From positions 124,001 to 188,000 of the forward strand of contig NZ_JGZK01000006.1 of NCBI RefSeq assembly GCF_000741695.1: a stretch of 64,000 nt of DNA, in the 5' to 3' direction. The notes beneath the pieces were generated by a model that ran no database searches, was not told the DNA's origin, and saw nothing but the letters and a program-made list of their open reading frames with translations. The translations under genes and the position numbers were made by a program. This document shows, in pieces, positions 19,014 to 27,851 of the stretch (its first letter is position 1; each line of letters starts with the position of its first letter). The DNA is from Bifidobacterium reuteri DSM 23975. Lineage in GTDB: Bacteria; Actinomycetota; Actinomycetes; Actinomycetales; Bifidobacteriaceae.

Positions 19014-19882
19014 TGCCTATCAATGCCCAGATTCTCGACAATCCGAAATCCGACCGAGTGCGCCGCATCGCCGACCTCGTACGCGACAAAGGCCGCGAAC
19101 GCTCCGGACGCTTCCTCATCGAAGGCCCGCAGGCGGTGCGCGAAGCCGTCACCTGGAGGCCGGACGTGGTGCAGGATCTGTACGTAGAGGTCTCTCAGGC
19201 GCTGGAACATCCGCGCATCATCTCGTCCACGTTGGAAAAGATCGTGGACAAGTCGCAGGATTCCACAATCTATGTGCACTATTGCAGCGGCGACGTCATC
19301 CGTCATATCAGCAAGGATGCGCAGGGCATTCTCGCTGTGGGCAACGCGCGCGCGATGCAATGCGACACCGAGGATCTCAAGCTGGGCAGGAAGCCTCATA
19401 TCGCCGCGTTCTGGCAGGTGCGTGACCCGGGCAACGCCGGCACGGTGATTCGCGCTGCCGACGCCGCCGGCTGCGACGCTGTGGTCTTCGTGGACGATTG
19501 CGTGGACCCGTTGAACCCCAAGGTCATCCGCTCCACCGTCGGCTCCCTGTTCCATCTGCCCGTGCTGCACATGGGCACCGACGAGTTCTTCGGCTGGGCG
19601 AAAGACCACGATATGGACGTGTGGGCCGCGGATGTGTATGGCACCGAGGACCGCAGGCCGGAAAGCCTGCCCCAGGTGCTCGCCGACCCGGCGTCGGCAG
19701 ACGAGGCCAAAGCCGTGCTGTTCGGCAACGAGGCGCGTGGATTGGAGCCGGAAATCCTTGGAAAATGCGATCGGATTGTGTCCATTCCGTTGTATGGCAA
19801 GGCCGAGTCGCTGAACCTCGGCACCTCAGCCGCAGTCATGCTGATGAGCTTGGCTATGTCGGGTCATATTGAAACAATGTGA
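19013..19882 (+). CDS. SpoU/TrmH family RNA 2'-O-ribose methyltransferase
   Basis: Transfers a methyl group from S-adenosylmethionine to a ribose 2'-OH in rRNA or tRNA. An N-terminal substrate-binding domain (RRIADLVRDKGRERSGRFLIEGPQAV) precedes the knotted SPOUT domain. All three SpoU motifs are present: RDPGNAGTVIRAADAAG, then NPKVIRSTVGSLFHLPV, then LFGNEARGLEP with IPLYGKAESLNLGTSAAVML. The length, 289 residues, fits. It precedes pheS by about 60 bases. The exact target nucleotide (for example the 23S site of RlmB or TsnR-type enzymes) cannot be told. Confidence 0.93.
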   Translation: MPINAQILDNPKSDRVRRIADLVRDKGRERSGRFLIEGPQAVREAVTWRPDVVQDLYVEVSQALEHPRIISSTLEKIVDKSQDSTIYVHYCSGDVIRHISKDAQGILAVGNARAMQCDTEDLKLGRKPHIAAFWQVRDPGNAGTVIRAADAAGCDAVVFVDDCVDPLNPKVIRSTVGSLFHLPVLHMGTDEFFGWAKDHDMDVWAADVYGTEDRRPESLPQVLADPASADEAKAVLFGNEARGLEPEILGKCDRIVSIPLYGKAESLNLGTSAAVMLMSLAMSGHIETM

Positions 19883-19945
19883 GTTTGGAAAACGCTGCAA
19901 ACAACAGAAAACCGCGTTGAGGAATCATCGAACGAAAGGGTTCTC

Positions 19946-21013
19946 GTGGCAGAACAAGTGGTGTTCGACGCCGACCAGGTGACCGCTGCGGTCGCCGAGG
20001 GCATCGAGAAAATCCAGAACGCCTCCGATTTGGAGGAGTTGAAAGCCATCAAGACGAAGTACGCAGGAGCCGAGTCCGCAATGACCCAGGCCAGCAAGGC
20101 CATCGGTTCATTGCCTGTGGATCAGAAGAAGGACGCCGGCAAGCTGATGAGCAAGCTGCGCGCCGACTTCGGCCGTGCCTACGGGCCGAAGGAGATCGAG
20201 CTCAAGGAAGCAGCTGAGAAGGCGGCGCTCGCAGCCGAGACCGTGGATATGACCCTCCCCGTGGACCGCAAGCCGCTTGGCGCGCGTCACCCGCTGGCCA
20301 AGCTGATGGAGGATGTCGAGGACTTCTTCATCTCCATGGGCTGGCAGATCTCCTCCGGTCCGGAGATTGAAGCCGAATGGTACAACTTCGACTCCCTGAA
20401 CTTCGGCCCGGACCATCCGGCCCGTCAGATGCAGGACACCTTCTACGTCAAGGGCAACCAGGCCAAGGACGCCGCCGGCTTCGTCGGCTCCAATATGGTG
20501 GTGCGCACGCAGACCTCCTCCGATCAGGTTCGTGCCCTGCTCACCCGCGGCGTGCCGCTGTACATCGCCAGCCCGGGACGTGTGTTCCGCACCGACGAGC
20601 TGGACGCCACGCACACCCCGGTGTTCCACCAGTGCGAGGCGCTTGCCGTGGACAAGCACCTGACCATGGCCGATCTCAAGGGTGTGCTGGACAAGCTCGC
20701 CGTGGCCATGTTCGGTCCGGAAGCCAAGACCCGCCTGCGCCCGAGCTACTTCCCGTTCACCGAACCCAGCGCCGAACTCGACCTGTGGTTCCCGGATAAG
20801 AAGGGCGGCCCCGGCTGGCTCGAATGGGGCGGCTGCGGCATGGTGAACCCGAACGTATTGAAGTCCGCCGGCATCGATCCCGAGGTCTACACCGGCTTCG
20901 CCTTCGGCGTGGGCATGGAGCGCACGCTGCTGCTGCGCAGCGACATCAACGATATGCACGACCTGGTCGAAGGTGACGTGCGTTTCGCCGAACAGTTTGT
21001 GATGGGGGAGTGA
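19946..21013 (+). CDS. pheS: Phenylalanyl-tRNA synthetase alpha subunit
   Basis: Catalytic subunit of the alpha2-beta2 enzyme that charges tRNA-Phe. The start is GTG 19946 (MAEQVVFD) with GAAAGGG upstream. An N-terminal coiled coil of about 90 residues binds tRNA. The class II core follows, with motif 2 in GRVFRTDELDATHTPVFHQCEAL and motif 3 in GFAFGVGMERTLLLR. The length, 355 residues, is normal. pheT begins eight bases after its stop. Confidence 0.97.
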   Translation: MAEQVVFDADQVTAAVAEGIEKIQNASDLEELKAIKTKYAGAESAMTQASKAIGSLPVDQKKDAGKLMSKLRADFGRAYGPKEIELKEAAEKAALAAETVDMTLPVDRKPLGARHPLAKLMEDVEDFFISMGWQISSGPEIEAEWYNFDSLNFGPDHPARQMQDTFYVKGNQAKDAAGFVGSNMVVRTQTSSDQVRALLTRGVPLYIASPGRVFRTDELDATHTPVFHQCEALAVDKHLTMADLKGVLDKLAVAMFGPEAKTRLRPSYFPFTEPSAELDLWFPDKKGGPGWLEWGGCGMVNPNVLKSAGIDPEVYTGFAFGVGMERTLLLRSDINDMHDLVEGDVRFAEQFVMGE

Positions 21014-21020
21014 TTCAGCC

Positions 21021-23630
21021 ATGCCTATGATCGACATTGATTGGCTCAAGGACCATGTCGAGGTTCCCGAAGGACTGACCTACGAGCAGCTCGCCAAGGA
21101 TCTGGTCAAAGTGGGTCTTGAGGAAGAGGAGATCCACGCCTCGCAGGTGACCGGTCCCATCGTGGTCGGCTATGTGGTCGACGCCACTCCGGAACCGCAG
21201 AAGAACGGCAAGATCATCAACTGGTGCCATGTGGACTGCGGCGATGAATGGAACGAGACCGACGAGAACGGCAACAAGGTGCCGCGTGGCATCATCTGCG
21301 GCGCTCCCAATATGAGAGCAGGCGAGAAGGTCGTCGTCACGCTGCCTGGTGCCGTGCTGCCCGGTGATTTCAAGATCGAGCCGCGCAAGACCTACGGCCA
21401 CATCTCCAACGGCATGTGCGCTTCCGAGCGTGAGCTCGGTCTCGGGGACAACCACAACGGCATCATCCTGCTGCACGAGTATGGCTTCACAGAAGCCGAA
21501 TACGAGGCGTTGCAGCCCGGTCAGGACGCGATGCATCTGCTGCATCTCGATCAGCCGTTGCTGGAGATCAACATCACGCCCGATCGCGGATACACGCTGT
21601 CCTATCGTGGTGTGGCCCGCGAATACCACCACTCCACGGGCGAGCCGTACACCGATCCGGCGGTGGCGCTGAACGAGAAGGCTCCGGAACCGGCCGACTA
21701 CGCACCTGGCACCCAGCTTGACATGGATATCGAGATTGAGGACAACAATCCGATTCACGGCGTCCCCGGCTGCGACCGGTATTATGCGCGCGTGGTGCGG
21801 AACTTCGATCCGACCGCCAAGACCCCGAACTGGATGCGTCGCCGTCTGACCCGTGCGGGCATGCGCTCCCTGTCTCTGGCTGTGGACGTGACCAATTACG
21901 TGATGCTGGATCTCGGACAGCCGATGCACGCCTACGATCTGGACAAGCTCGAAGGCCCGATCGTGGTCCGTCGCGCGAATGCGGGCGAGAAGCTCACCAC
22001 GCTTGACGGCAAGGAGCATGAGCTGAGCATCGAGGACCTGCTGATCACCGATTCGCCGAATGGCGCCCGTGGCTCCCGCATCCTCGGCCTTGCCGGTGTG
22101 ATGGGTGGTCTGTATGGTGAAGTGACCGCCGATACCAAGAACATCCTGCTGGAGGCCGCGCACTTCGACCAGGTGACGATCGCCCGGTCCGCGCGCCGCC
22201 ACAAGATCCCCTCCGAGGCATCCCGTCGATTCGAGCGCGGTGTGGACACCGCTCTGCAGCCCGCAGCGGCCCAGATGGCGTCCGAGCTGCTCGCCAAGTA
22301 CGGCAATGGCGAGCCCAGCGAACATCCGAATGACGTGAACAACACGGTCCGCCCCAAGGTCATTCATTTCAAGGCCTCCGAGGTGGCGCGCGTTGCAGGA
22401 CTCGACGTGGACATCAACCGTGTCTCCGATATTCTCACCGACATCGGGTGCACTGTGGCCGGTGGCGGCAACGGCGAATTCTCCGTGACCCCGCCGACAT
22501 GGCGTCCTGACCTGAATGCGCCGTGCGATCTGGTAGAGGAGATCGCCCGTCTGGTCGGCTATGACCAGATTCCCGTCACTGTGCCGCCTGCTCCGGTCGA
22601 GGGATTGGTCGGGCTGACCCCGAACCAGCTGCGTCGTCGTCGTATCGCCGACGAACTGGCCGAATACGGCATGGTGGAGGCGCTGAGCTACCCATTCGTG
22701 GGCGACGAGGATTACAAGGCTTTCCGCTACGACGCCGAACAGACCAAGAAGGTCAGCGTGGAGATCGCCAACCCGCTGTACGGTGACCGTCCGTATCTGC
22801 GCCGCGACATCCTCCCGACCCTGGCCACCACGGTTCAGCGCAACATCCGCCGTGGCATCGAGAACGTATCCCTGTATGAGCTCGGCCATGTCTATCTGTG
22901 GAACCCTGACGCCCCCGCCATTCCGGCGTTGCCGGGCGGCGTGCGTCCGACGGATGAGCAGCTTGCCGCGCTCGACGCCGGTCTGCCGGATCAGCCCGAC
23001 CATGTGGCCGGCATCCTGACTGGCCTAGCCGAGGATTCCGGCTGGCTCGGTGACAAGCGTCCGGTGGATTGGTCCGACGCCGTCGAGGCTGTGCGCCGCA
23101 TTGCCGGCCGCATCGGCGCTGTGATCGCTTTCGACCAGCCCAAGGCGGACGATGTACCTGCACAATGGCATCCGGGTCGTGCCGCCCGCGTCAAGGCCGG
23201 CGAAGTCTTCGTCGGCTGGGTGGGCGAGTTGCATCCGCGCGTCAACGAGGCGCTCGGCTTCCCCGAGCACTCCGCCGCCTTTGAACTGAACCTCACCGAC
23301 CTGTTCTCCACGCTGACGGGCAAGCCGGTTCAGGCCAAGCCGATTTCCACGTTCCCGCCGGTCAAGCAGGATCTGGCCTTCACCGTGGACGACACGGTGA
23401 GCGCCGCACAGCTCGAGGATGTTATTCGCAAGGCCGCAGGCGCCAACCTTGAATCAATCGAGCTGTTCGACGTCTTCACCGGCGAGCAGGTGGGCGAAGG
23501 CAAGAAGTCCCTGGCCTATGCCGTCGTCTTCCGATCCCCGAGCAAGACGCTATCCGCAGAAGACAGCGATGCCATCCGTCAGGCCATCGTGGCCGAAGCG
23601 GCGCAAATCGGTGCGCAATTGCGCGCCTGA
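21021..23630 (+). CDS. pheT: Phenylalanyl-tRNA synthetase beta subunit
   Basis: Editing and structural subunit of phenylalanyl-tRNA synthetase. The 869 residues contain, in order, an EMAP-type OB domain (about 40-160, CGAPNMRAGEKVVVTLPGA), B3/B4 editing domain (about 220-400, with TTLDGKEHEL and GVMGG), B5 domain, a catalytic-like core (YEYGMVEALSYPFVGDEDYKAFR region) and a C-terminal ferredoxin-fold anticodon-binding domain (from about 775, FPPVKQDLAFTVDDTVSA). It is cotranscribed with pheS; GGGGGAG overlaps the end of pheS and serves as its ribosome-binding site. Confidence 0.97.
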   Translation: MPMIDIDWLKDHVEVPEGLTYEQLAKDLVKVGLEEEEIHASQVTGPIVVGYVVDATPEPQKNGKIINWCHVDCGDEWNETDENGNKVPRGIICGAPNMRAGEKVVVTLPGAVLPGDFKIEPRKTYGHISNGMCASERELGLGDNHNGIILLHEYGFTEAEYEALQPGQDAMHLLHLDQPLLEINITPDRGYTLSYRGVAREYHHSTGEPYTDPAVALNEKAPEPADYAPGTQLDMDIEIEDNNPIHGVPGCDRYYARVVRNFDPTAKTPNWMRRRLTRAGMRSLSLAVDVTNYVMLDLGQPMHAYDLDKLEGPIVVRRANAGEKLTTLDGKEHELSIEDLLITDSPNGARGSRILGLAGVMGGLYGEVTADTKNILLEAAHFDQVTIARSARRHKIPSEASRRFERGVDTALQPAAAQMASELLAKYGNGEPSEHPNDVNNTVRPKVIHFKASEVARVAGLDVDINRVSDILTDIGCTVAGGGNGEFSVTPPTWRPDLNAPCDLVEEIARLVGYDQIPVTVPPAPVEGLVGLTPNQLRRRRIADELAEYGMVEALSYPFVGDEDYKAFRYDAEQTKKVSVEIANPLYGDRPYLRRDILPTLATTVQRNIRRGIENVSLYELGHVYLWNPDAPAIPALPGGVRPTDEQLAALDAGLPDQPDHVAGILTGLAEDSGWLGDKRPVDWSDAVEAVRRIAGRIGAVIAFDQPKADDVPAQWHPGRAARVKAGEVFVGWVGELHPRVNEALGFPEHSAAFELNLTDLFSTLTGKPVQAKPISTFPPVKQDLAFTVDDTVSAAQLEDVIRKAAGANLESIELFDVFTGEQVGEGKKSLAYAVVFRSPSKTLSAEDSDAIRQAIVAEAAQIGAQLRA

Positions 23631-23686
23631 CCCACTGGTGGCCTGAACCGCAGACCACCTCCAGCAAGTCGAATCAAAGGAGCACC

Positions 23687-24319
23687 ATGAACCAGCCGGA
23701 ACAGCAATCACCGCAATACGGGCAGTACAAGAAGCCTGAATACGGTGCGATGTCTGGCCAGTACGGTCCCAACTACAACCCGTATATCTATGGTGCTCCC
23801 GATCCCGACCCCAACCAGCAGCAGGCCGACGGCACACAGAATGCCGGAGCTGCACAGCCCCAGAATGCGCAAGGGTATTATCCGGGTGGCTACCCGGGCG
23901 TTCAAGGGCAGCCTTATAGTGCGGGCAATCAATATGGCAATCAATTCGGCGGGCCCGCGAACCAGGGTGCACAGCCTCATCAGCCCCGATACTATAACGG
24001 TGTCGATCTGAACGACCCCAATCAGAACCCGTTGTATGGGCATTGGGATTCGTATGCGATCATCTCATTCGTGTTGGCGCTCTTCTTCCCGGTACCGGTG
24101 CTTTCTGCGCTGATGGGCATCGTGGCCATGTGGCGCACCCGCACCTTCCACATGAAGGGATTTGGCCTGGCCGTGGCTGCAGTGGTGCTCAACGTGCTGT
24201 ACACGTTGGCGGTGCTGTGGATGACGTTCAACGGCTATGATCCGATGACTCTGTATCAGGATGCCCTGCAGCAGTTTGTCGGCGGCTCGGGATCATCCGG
24301 CGATTCCATCTCCGCCTGA
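23687..24319 (+). CDS. DUF4190-like membrane protein with Pro/Gln/Tyr-rich N-terminus
   Basis: Function unknown. Residues 1-110 are low-complexity and rich in Gln, Tyr, Gly, Asn and Pro (YGQYKKPEYG, PGGYPGVQGQPY). Two membrane helices follow (about 123-147, and 160-184, GFGLAVAAVVLNVLYTLAVLW), then a short tail ending GGSGSSGDSISA. This tail-anchored pair of helices matches the DUF4190 pattern, which is common in actinobacteria. AAAGGAG precedes the ATG. It lies between pheT and argC and has no obvious link to either. Confidence 0.85.
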   Translation: MNQPEQQSPQYGQYKKPEYGAMSGQYGPNYNPYIYGAPDPDPNQQQADGTQNAGAAQPQNAQGYYPGGYPGVQGQPYSAGNQYGNQFGGPANQGAQPHQPRYYNGVDLNDPNQNPLYGHWDSYAIISFVLALFFPVPVLSALMGIVAMWRTRTFHMKGFGLAVAAVVLNVLYTLAVLWMTFNGYDPMTLYQDALQQFVGGSGSSGDSISA

Positions 24320-24413
24320 TTCGCTATTGCCTGTTGAAGCTGGAATCAGCAGATGTCCGATTGTCGTGGTCGTCCATGTAATGACGCCCCGATGATGCCG
24401 TCCAACACACCAT

Positions 24414-24451
24414 TGCATAACTATACATAAGTTTGCATAATCATGTATACT
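24414..24451 (+). promoter_or_regulatory. Paired ARG boxes and promoter of argC
   Basis: Two 14-base dyads, TGCATAACTATACA (24414-24427) and TGCATAATCATGTA (24434-24447), start 20 bases apart. The second overlaps a -10-like TATACT at 24446-24451. The pair matches the sites before argG in both sequence and spacing. ArgR hexamers typically bind two such boxes about 20 bp apart. Binding here would block transcription of the arginine operon. Confidence 0.75.
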
Positions 24452-24484
24452 CGTCTCTGTTGCTTCAATGGAAAAGAGATGAGT

Positions 24485-25579
24485 ATGCCGAAATATTCAG
24501 TGGCCGTGGCCGGTGCCACGGGATATGCCGGAGGTGAGGCGCTGCGCATTCTTGCGGCCCACCCCGACTTCGAGGTCACATGCGTGGCCGGCCATTCGTC
24601 CGTGGGAGATTCCATGGCGAAACATATGCCGCATATTCCCCAGCTTGCCGATTTGACGGTGGAGGACACCACACCGGAGGTGCTGAACGGCCACGATGTG
24701 ATCATCCTCGCGTTGCCGCATGGCGCATCGGGCAAGCTTGCGGCGCAGCTCGACCCCGACGCAGTGGTCGTCGATCTAGGTGCCGACCACCGCCTTGAGG
24801 AGCGGTCCGCTTGGGATGAGTTCTATGGCGGTGATTTCTACGAGCATTGGACATACGGCATGCCCGAGCTCATCACCGGCAAGAACCCGGATGGCGCGTA
24901 CACCCGGCAGCGCGAGGCCCTGCCCGGCGTCAAGCGCATTGCCGGACCGGGATGCAACGTCACTGCCACGACGCTGGCATTGCAGCCGGCCATCGCCGAG
25001 GGGCTCGTGGATTCCAAGGATATCGTGGCCGATCTGGTCGTAGGCTATTCCGGTGCCGGCAAGAACCTGAAACGCACGAATCTGCTCGCTTCCGAGGCGT
25101 TGCAGTCCGCCTTGCCGTATGCGGTGGGTGGAACGCATCGTCATATCCCGGAGATTCTGCAGAACTTCGCCCATGCCTCCGGAGCGAGCGCTGCGGCGGC
25201 CAGCGAATTCACGCTTGGATTCACGCCCATTCTGGCACCGATGTCACGTGGCATTCTCGCCACCGTCTCCGCACGCATGAGTTCCAAGGCCCTCGCCATG
25301 AGCGACGCGGACATACGAGCCGTATGGTCCAAGGCATATGAGGGGCAGGACTTCATGGTGCTGCTGCCGGAAGGCATGCTGCCGGCAACCGGCAACATCA
25401 TCGGATCCAACGCCGCGCACCTGCAGGTGGTCGTGGATCGCAGGTCCCAACGTCTGTACGCATTTGCGGCCATCGACAACCTGAACCGTGGCACAGCCGG
25501 ACAGGCCGTGCAATCATTGAACATCGCACTGGGCCTGCCTGAAGACGCAGGTCTGACCAAGATTGGAGTAGCACCGTGA
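24485..25579 (+). CDS. argC: N-acetyl-gamma-glutamyl-phosphate reductase
   Basis: Third step of arginine synthesis: NADPH-dependent reduction of N-acetylglutamyl phosphate. The Rossmann motif VAGATGYAGGEALR is at the N-terminus. The catalytic cysteine lies in AGPGCNVTATTL (about residue 157), and the conserved GVKRIAGPGC and HRHIPEI are present. From ATG 24485 the product has 364 residues. ATG 24479, two codons earlier, is an equally possible start. Its last four bases overlap the GTG of argJ. It is the first gene of the arg operon, directly behind the ARG boxes. Confidence 0.95.
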   Translation: MPKYSVAVAGATGYAGGEALRILAAHPDFEVTCVAGHSSVGDSMAKHMPHIPQLADLTVEDTTPEVLNGHDVIILALPHGASGKLAAQLDPDAVVVDLGADHRLEERSAWDEFYGGDFYEHWTYGMPELITGKNPDGAYTRQREALPGVKRIAGPGCNVTATTLALQPAIAEGLVDSKDIVADLVVGYSGAGKNLKRTNLLASEALQSALPYAVGGTHRHIPEILQNFAHASGASAAAASEFTLGFTPILAPMSRGILATVSARMSSKALAMSDADIRAVWSKAYEGQDFMVLLPEGMLPATGNIIGSNAAHLQVVVDRRSQRLYAFAAIDNLNRGTAGQAVQSLNIALGLPEDAGLTKIGVAP

Positions 25580-26751
25580 GCGTTACCTTTGCCCAAGGAT
25601 TCTCAGCCGCTGGCGTTCAGGCCGGCATTTCCGCAGTCGCCGACAAGAAGGACCTGGCCCTCGTGGTCAACAATGGACCGTTGGATGCCGCAGCGGGCGT
25701 GTTCACTTCGAACCGATTCTGCGCCGCTCCCGTGCAGTGGAGTCGCGGCATCGTCGCGGACGGTCATGTCAAAGCCGTGATCCTCAATTCCGGCGGTGCC
25801 AATGCATGCACCGGGGAGGCTGGATACGCCCAGTCAAAGGCCACTGCGGAGAAGGTAGCCTCATTGGTCGGCGTCGAGCCTGATCAAGTGGCAGTGTGTT
25901 CCACAGGTCTGATTGGCGAACTTCTGCCGCTTGACCACGTGCTGGATGGCGCCGAGAAAGCCTACGCCGCGTTGGCGGACACTGCGGATGCCGGTGCGGA
26001 CGCCTCCCATGCCATCATGACCACCGATACCAAACCCAAGACGGTCGAACTGACCGGCACTACCGGTTGGAAGATCGGTGGCATGGTCAAGGGATCCGGC
26101 ATGATCGCCCCCCAGCTGGCGACGATGCTGTGCGTCATCACCATGGACGCCGTGGTCTCCGCCGGACAGTTGCAGGCGGCGCTGACGGTGGCCGCCGAAC
26201 ACTCCTTCAACCGCATCGACGTGGACGGCTGCATGTCCACCAACGACACGGTGCTGCTGCTCGCATCCGGTGCCTCCGGCGTGGAGCCGGACAAGGATGA
26301 GTTCAACGATCTGGTCCGTCAGGCATGCGCCAGCCTCGCGCGACAGATCATCGGCGACGGCGAGGGCGCGTCCCATGACATCCGTATCACCGTCACCGGT
26401 GCCACCAGCGAGGAAGCGGCATTGGCCTGCGGCCGTGCCGTGGCCGCCTCGAACCTGCTCAAATGCGCGATCTCCGGCAACGACCCGAACTGGGGCCGAA
26501 TCGTCAGCTCGCTGGGTACCGTGCCCGAGGATGTGGCGCCGTATGATGCCGACAAGGTGACCGTGGACGTGAACGGCGTGCGCATCTGCGAGAACGGCGG
26601 AGCCGGACGCGACCGCAGCGAGGTCGATATGACCCCGCGGGAGGTGCACATCGATATCGATCTGAACACCGGTTCGGATGCATGCGCCACGGTCTGGACC
26701 GACGACCTCACCCATGAGTATGTCCATATCAATGCCGATTACGAAAGCTGA
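25576..26751 (+). CDS. argJ: Glutamate N-acetyltransferase / ornithine acetyltransferase ArgJ
   Basis: Recycles the acetyl group from N-acetylornithine to glutamate, and in bifunctional forms also makes acetylglutamate from acetyl-CoA. The protein cleaves itself before the threonine in the conserved QLATML; here this Thr is about residue 183, after the oxyanion-loop sequence GGMVKGSGMIAP. The C-terminal part has NDPNWGR. The 391-residue length is typical. The start is GTG 25576, overlapping the argC stop by four bases. Whether it is mono- or bifunctional cannot be read from the sequence; no argA is visible nearby. Confidence 0.95.
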   Translation: MSVTFAQGFSAAGVQAGISAVADKKDLALVVNNGPLDAAAGVFTSNRFCAAPVQWSRGIVADGHVKAVILNSGGANACTGEAGYAQSKATAEKVASLVGVEPDQVAVCSTGLIGELLPLDHVLDGAEKAYAALADTADAGADASHAIMTTDTKPKTVELTGTTGWKIGGMVKGSGMIAPQLATMLCVITMDAVVSAGQLQAALTVAAEHSFNRIDVDGCMSTNDTVLLLASGASGVEPDKDEFNDLVRQACASLARQIIGDGEGASHDIRITVTGATSEEAALACGRAVAASNLLKCAISGNDPNWGRIVSSLGTVPEDVAPYDADKVTVDVNGVRICENGGAGRDRSEVDMTPREVHIDIDLNTGSDACATVWTDDLTHEYVHINADYES

Positions 26752-26765
26752 GCAATGGTCGTGCG

Positions 26766-26856
26766 AGGGTTGAACCGGTGTTCGTTGTCCGACACGCTCC
26801 GGGCCGCTCAGGCCAAGTCCTTACGGTCGGACAACGAGCACCGGCATCAAACCCTT
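26766..26856. repeat. Structured intergenic element, family B copy 2 (argJ-argB)
   Basis: A 12-bp perfect stem (26782-26793 with 26826-26837) closes a 32-base loop that has an inner GGCC-GCTCA-GGCC hairpin. After one wobble, CCGGTG/CACCGG extends the stem, and AGGGTTGA/TCAAACCCT extends it further with bulges. The loop and closing pairs match the element at 1421-1461. It fills the 143-base gap between argJ and argB, so it lies within the arg transcript. It could act as a processing site, attenuator or stabiliser. Confidence 0.65.
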
Positions 26857-26894
26857 ACTCGGTTGAATACATATGAGGGGAAAACAGTAGATTT

Positions 26895-27851
26895 ATGGCT
26901 AGTGAAGTAAAGGGACCAGGGTTCCACTTCGACGTGCATACGGATCTGCGCGCCGATCAGAAGGCGGAAGTGCTCATCGAGGCTCTGCCGTGGCTGGAGG
27001 AGTTCGCCGGCCAGCGCATCGTGGTCAAATATGGCGGCAATGGCATGGTGGACGAGCATCTCAAGCAGTGCTTCGCCGAAGACATGGTGTTCCTGCGCCA
27101 GGTCGGCATCCATCCGATCGTGGTCCATGGTGGTGGCCCGCAGATCTCCCAGATGCTGAAGGCGTTGGGCATCAAATCCGAGTTCAAGGGTGGACTGAGA
27201 GTCACCACTCCCGAGGCCATGGATGTGGTGCGTATGGTGCTGACCGGCAAGGTCTCCCGTGAACTGGTTGGCCTGATCAATGCGCACGGGCCGCTGGCGG
27301 TTGGCTTGTCCGGTGAGGATGGGGGCTTGTTCTCCGCGACGCAGCGCAAGCCGGTGATCGACGGTCAACCCACCGACATAGGTCTGGTCGGCGACGTGGT
27401 ATCCGTGGATGCCTCCGCCGTTGAGGATCTTGTGGCGGCAGGCCGGATCCCGGTCGTCTCCTCGGTCGCGCCGAACGAGGAGGACGCCACCGAAGTGCTC
27501 AATGTCAACGCCGATTCCGCCGCCGCGGCGCTGGCTGCGGCGGTAGGCGCCCACAAGCTGGTGATCCTGACCGACGTCGACGGCCTGTACGCCGATTGGC
27601 CGGACCGGAACTCGTTGATCGGACGCATCGGCGTGGAGAACCTGAGGGACATGCTGCCCGATCTTGAGTCCGGCATGCGCCCGAAAATGGAGGCGTGCGT
27701 GCGCGCCATCGACGGCGGCGTGCCACAGGCCCACATCATCGACGGTCGCAAACCGCATTCGATCCTGAACGAGATATTCACCTCCGCTGGTATAGGCACC
27801 ATGGTCGTGCCCGAGGACGGACTGGAAATGAGGAGCTCTTATGTCTACTGA
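26895..27851 (+). CDS. argB: Acetylglutamate kinase
   Basis: Second step of arginine synthesis: phosphorylates N-acetylglutamate with ATP, and is usually the enzyme inhibited by arginine. The amino-acid kinase fold shows [11 protein letters not shown] near the N-terminus, the glycine-rich VHGGGPQIS, substrate-binding [17 protein letters not shown], and [17 protein letters not shown] followed by [11 protein letters not shown]. The length is 318 residues. The ATG follows GAGGGGAAAACAG. The gene overlaps argD by 11 bases. It is separated from argJ by a structured 143-base gap, the only large gap within the argC-argR run. Confidence 0.96.
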   Translation: MASEVKGPGFHFDVHTDLRADQKAEVLIEALPWLEEFAGQRIVVKYGGNGMVDEHLKQCFAEDMVFLRQVGIHPIVVHGGGPQISQMLKALGIKSEFKGGLRVTTPEAMDVVRMVLTGKVSRELVGLINAHGPLAVGLSGEDGGLFSATQRKPVIDGQPTDIGLVGDVVSVDASAVEDLVAAGRIPVVSSVAPNEEDATEVLNVNADSAAAALAAAVGAHKLVILTDVDGLYADWPDRNSLIGRIGVENLRDMLPDLESGMRPKMEACVRAIDGGVPQAHIIDGRKPHSILNEIFTSAGIGTMVVPEDGLEMRSSYVY

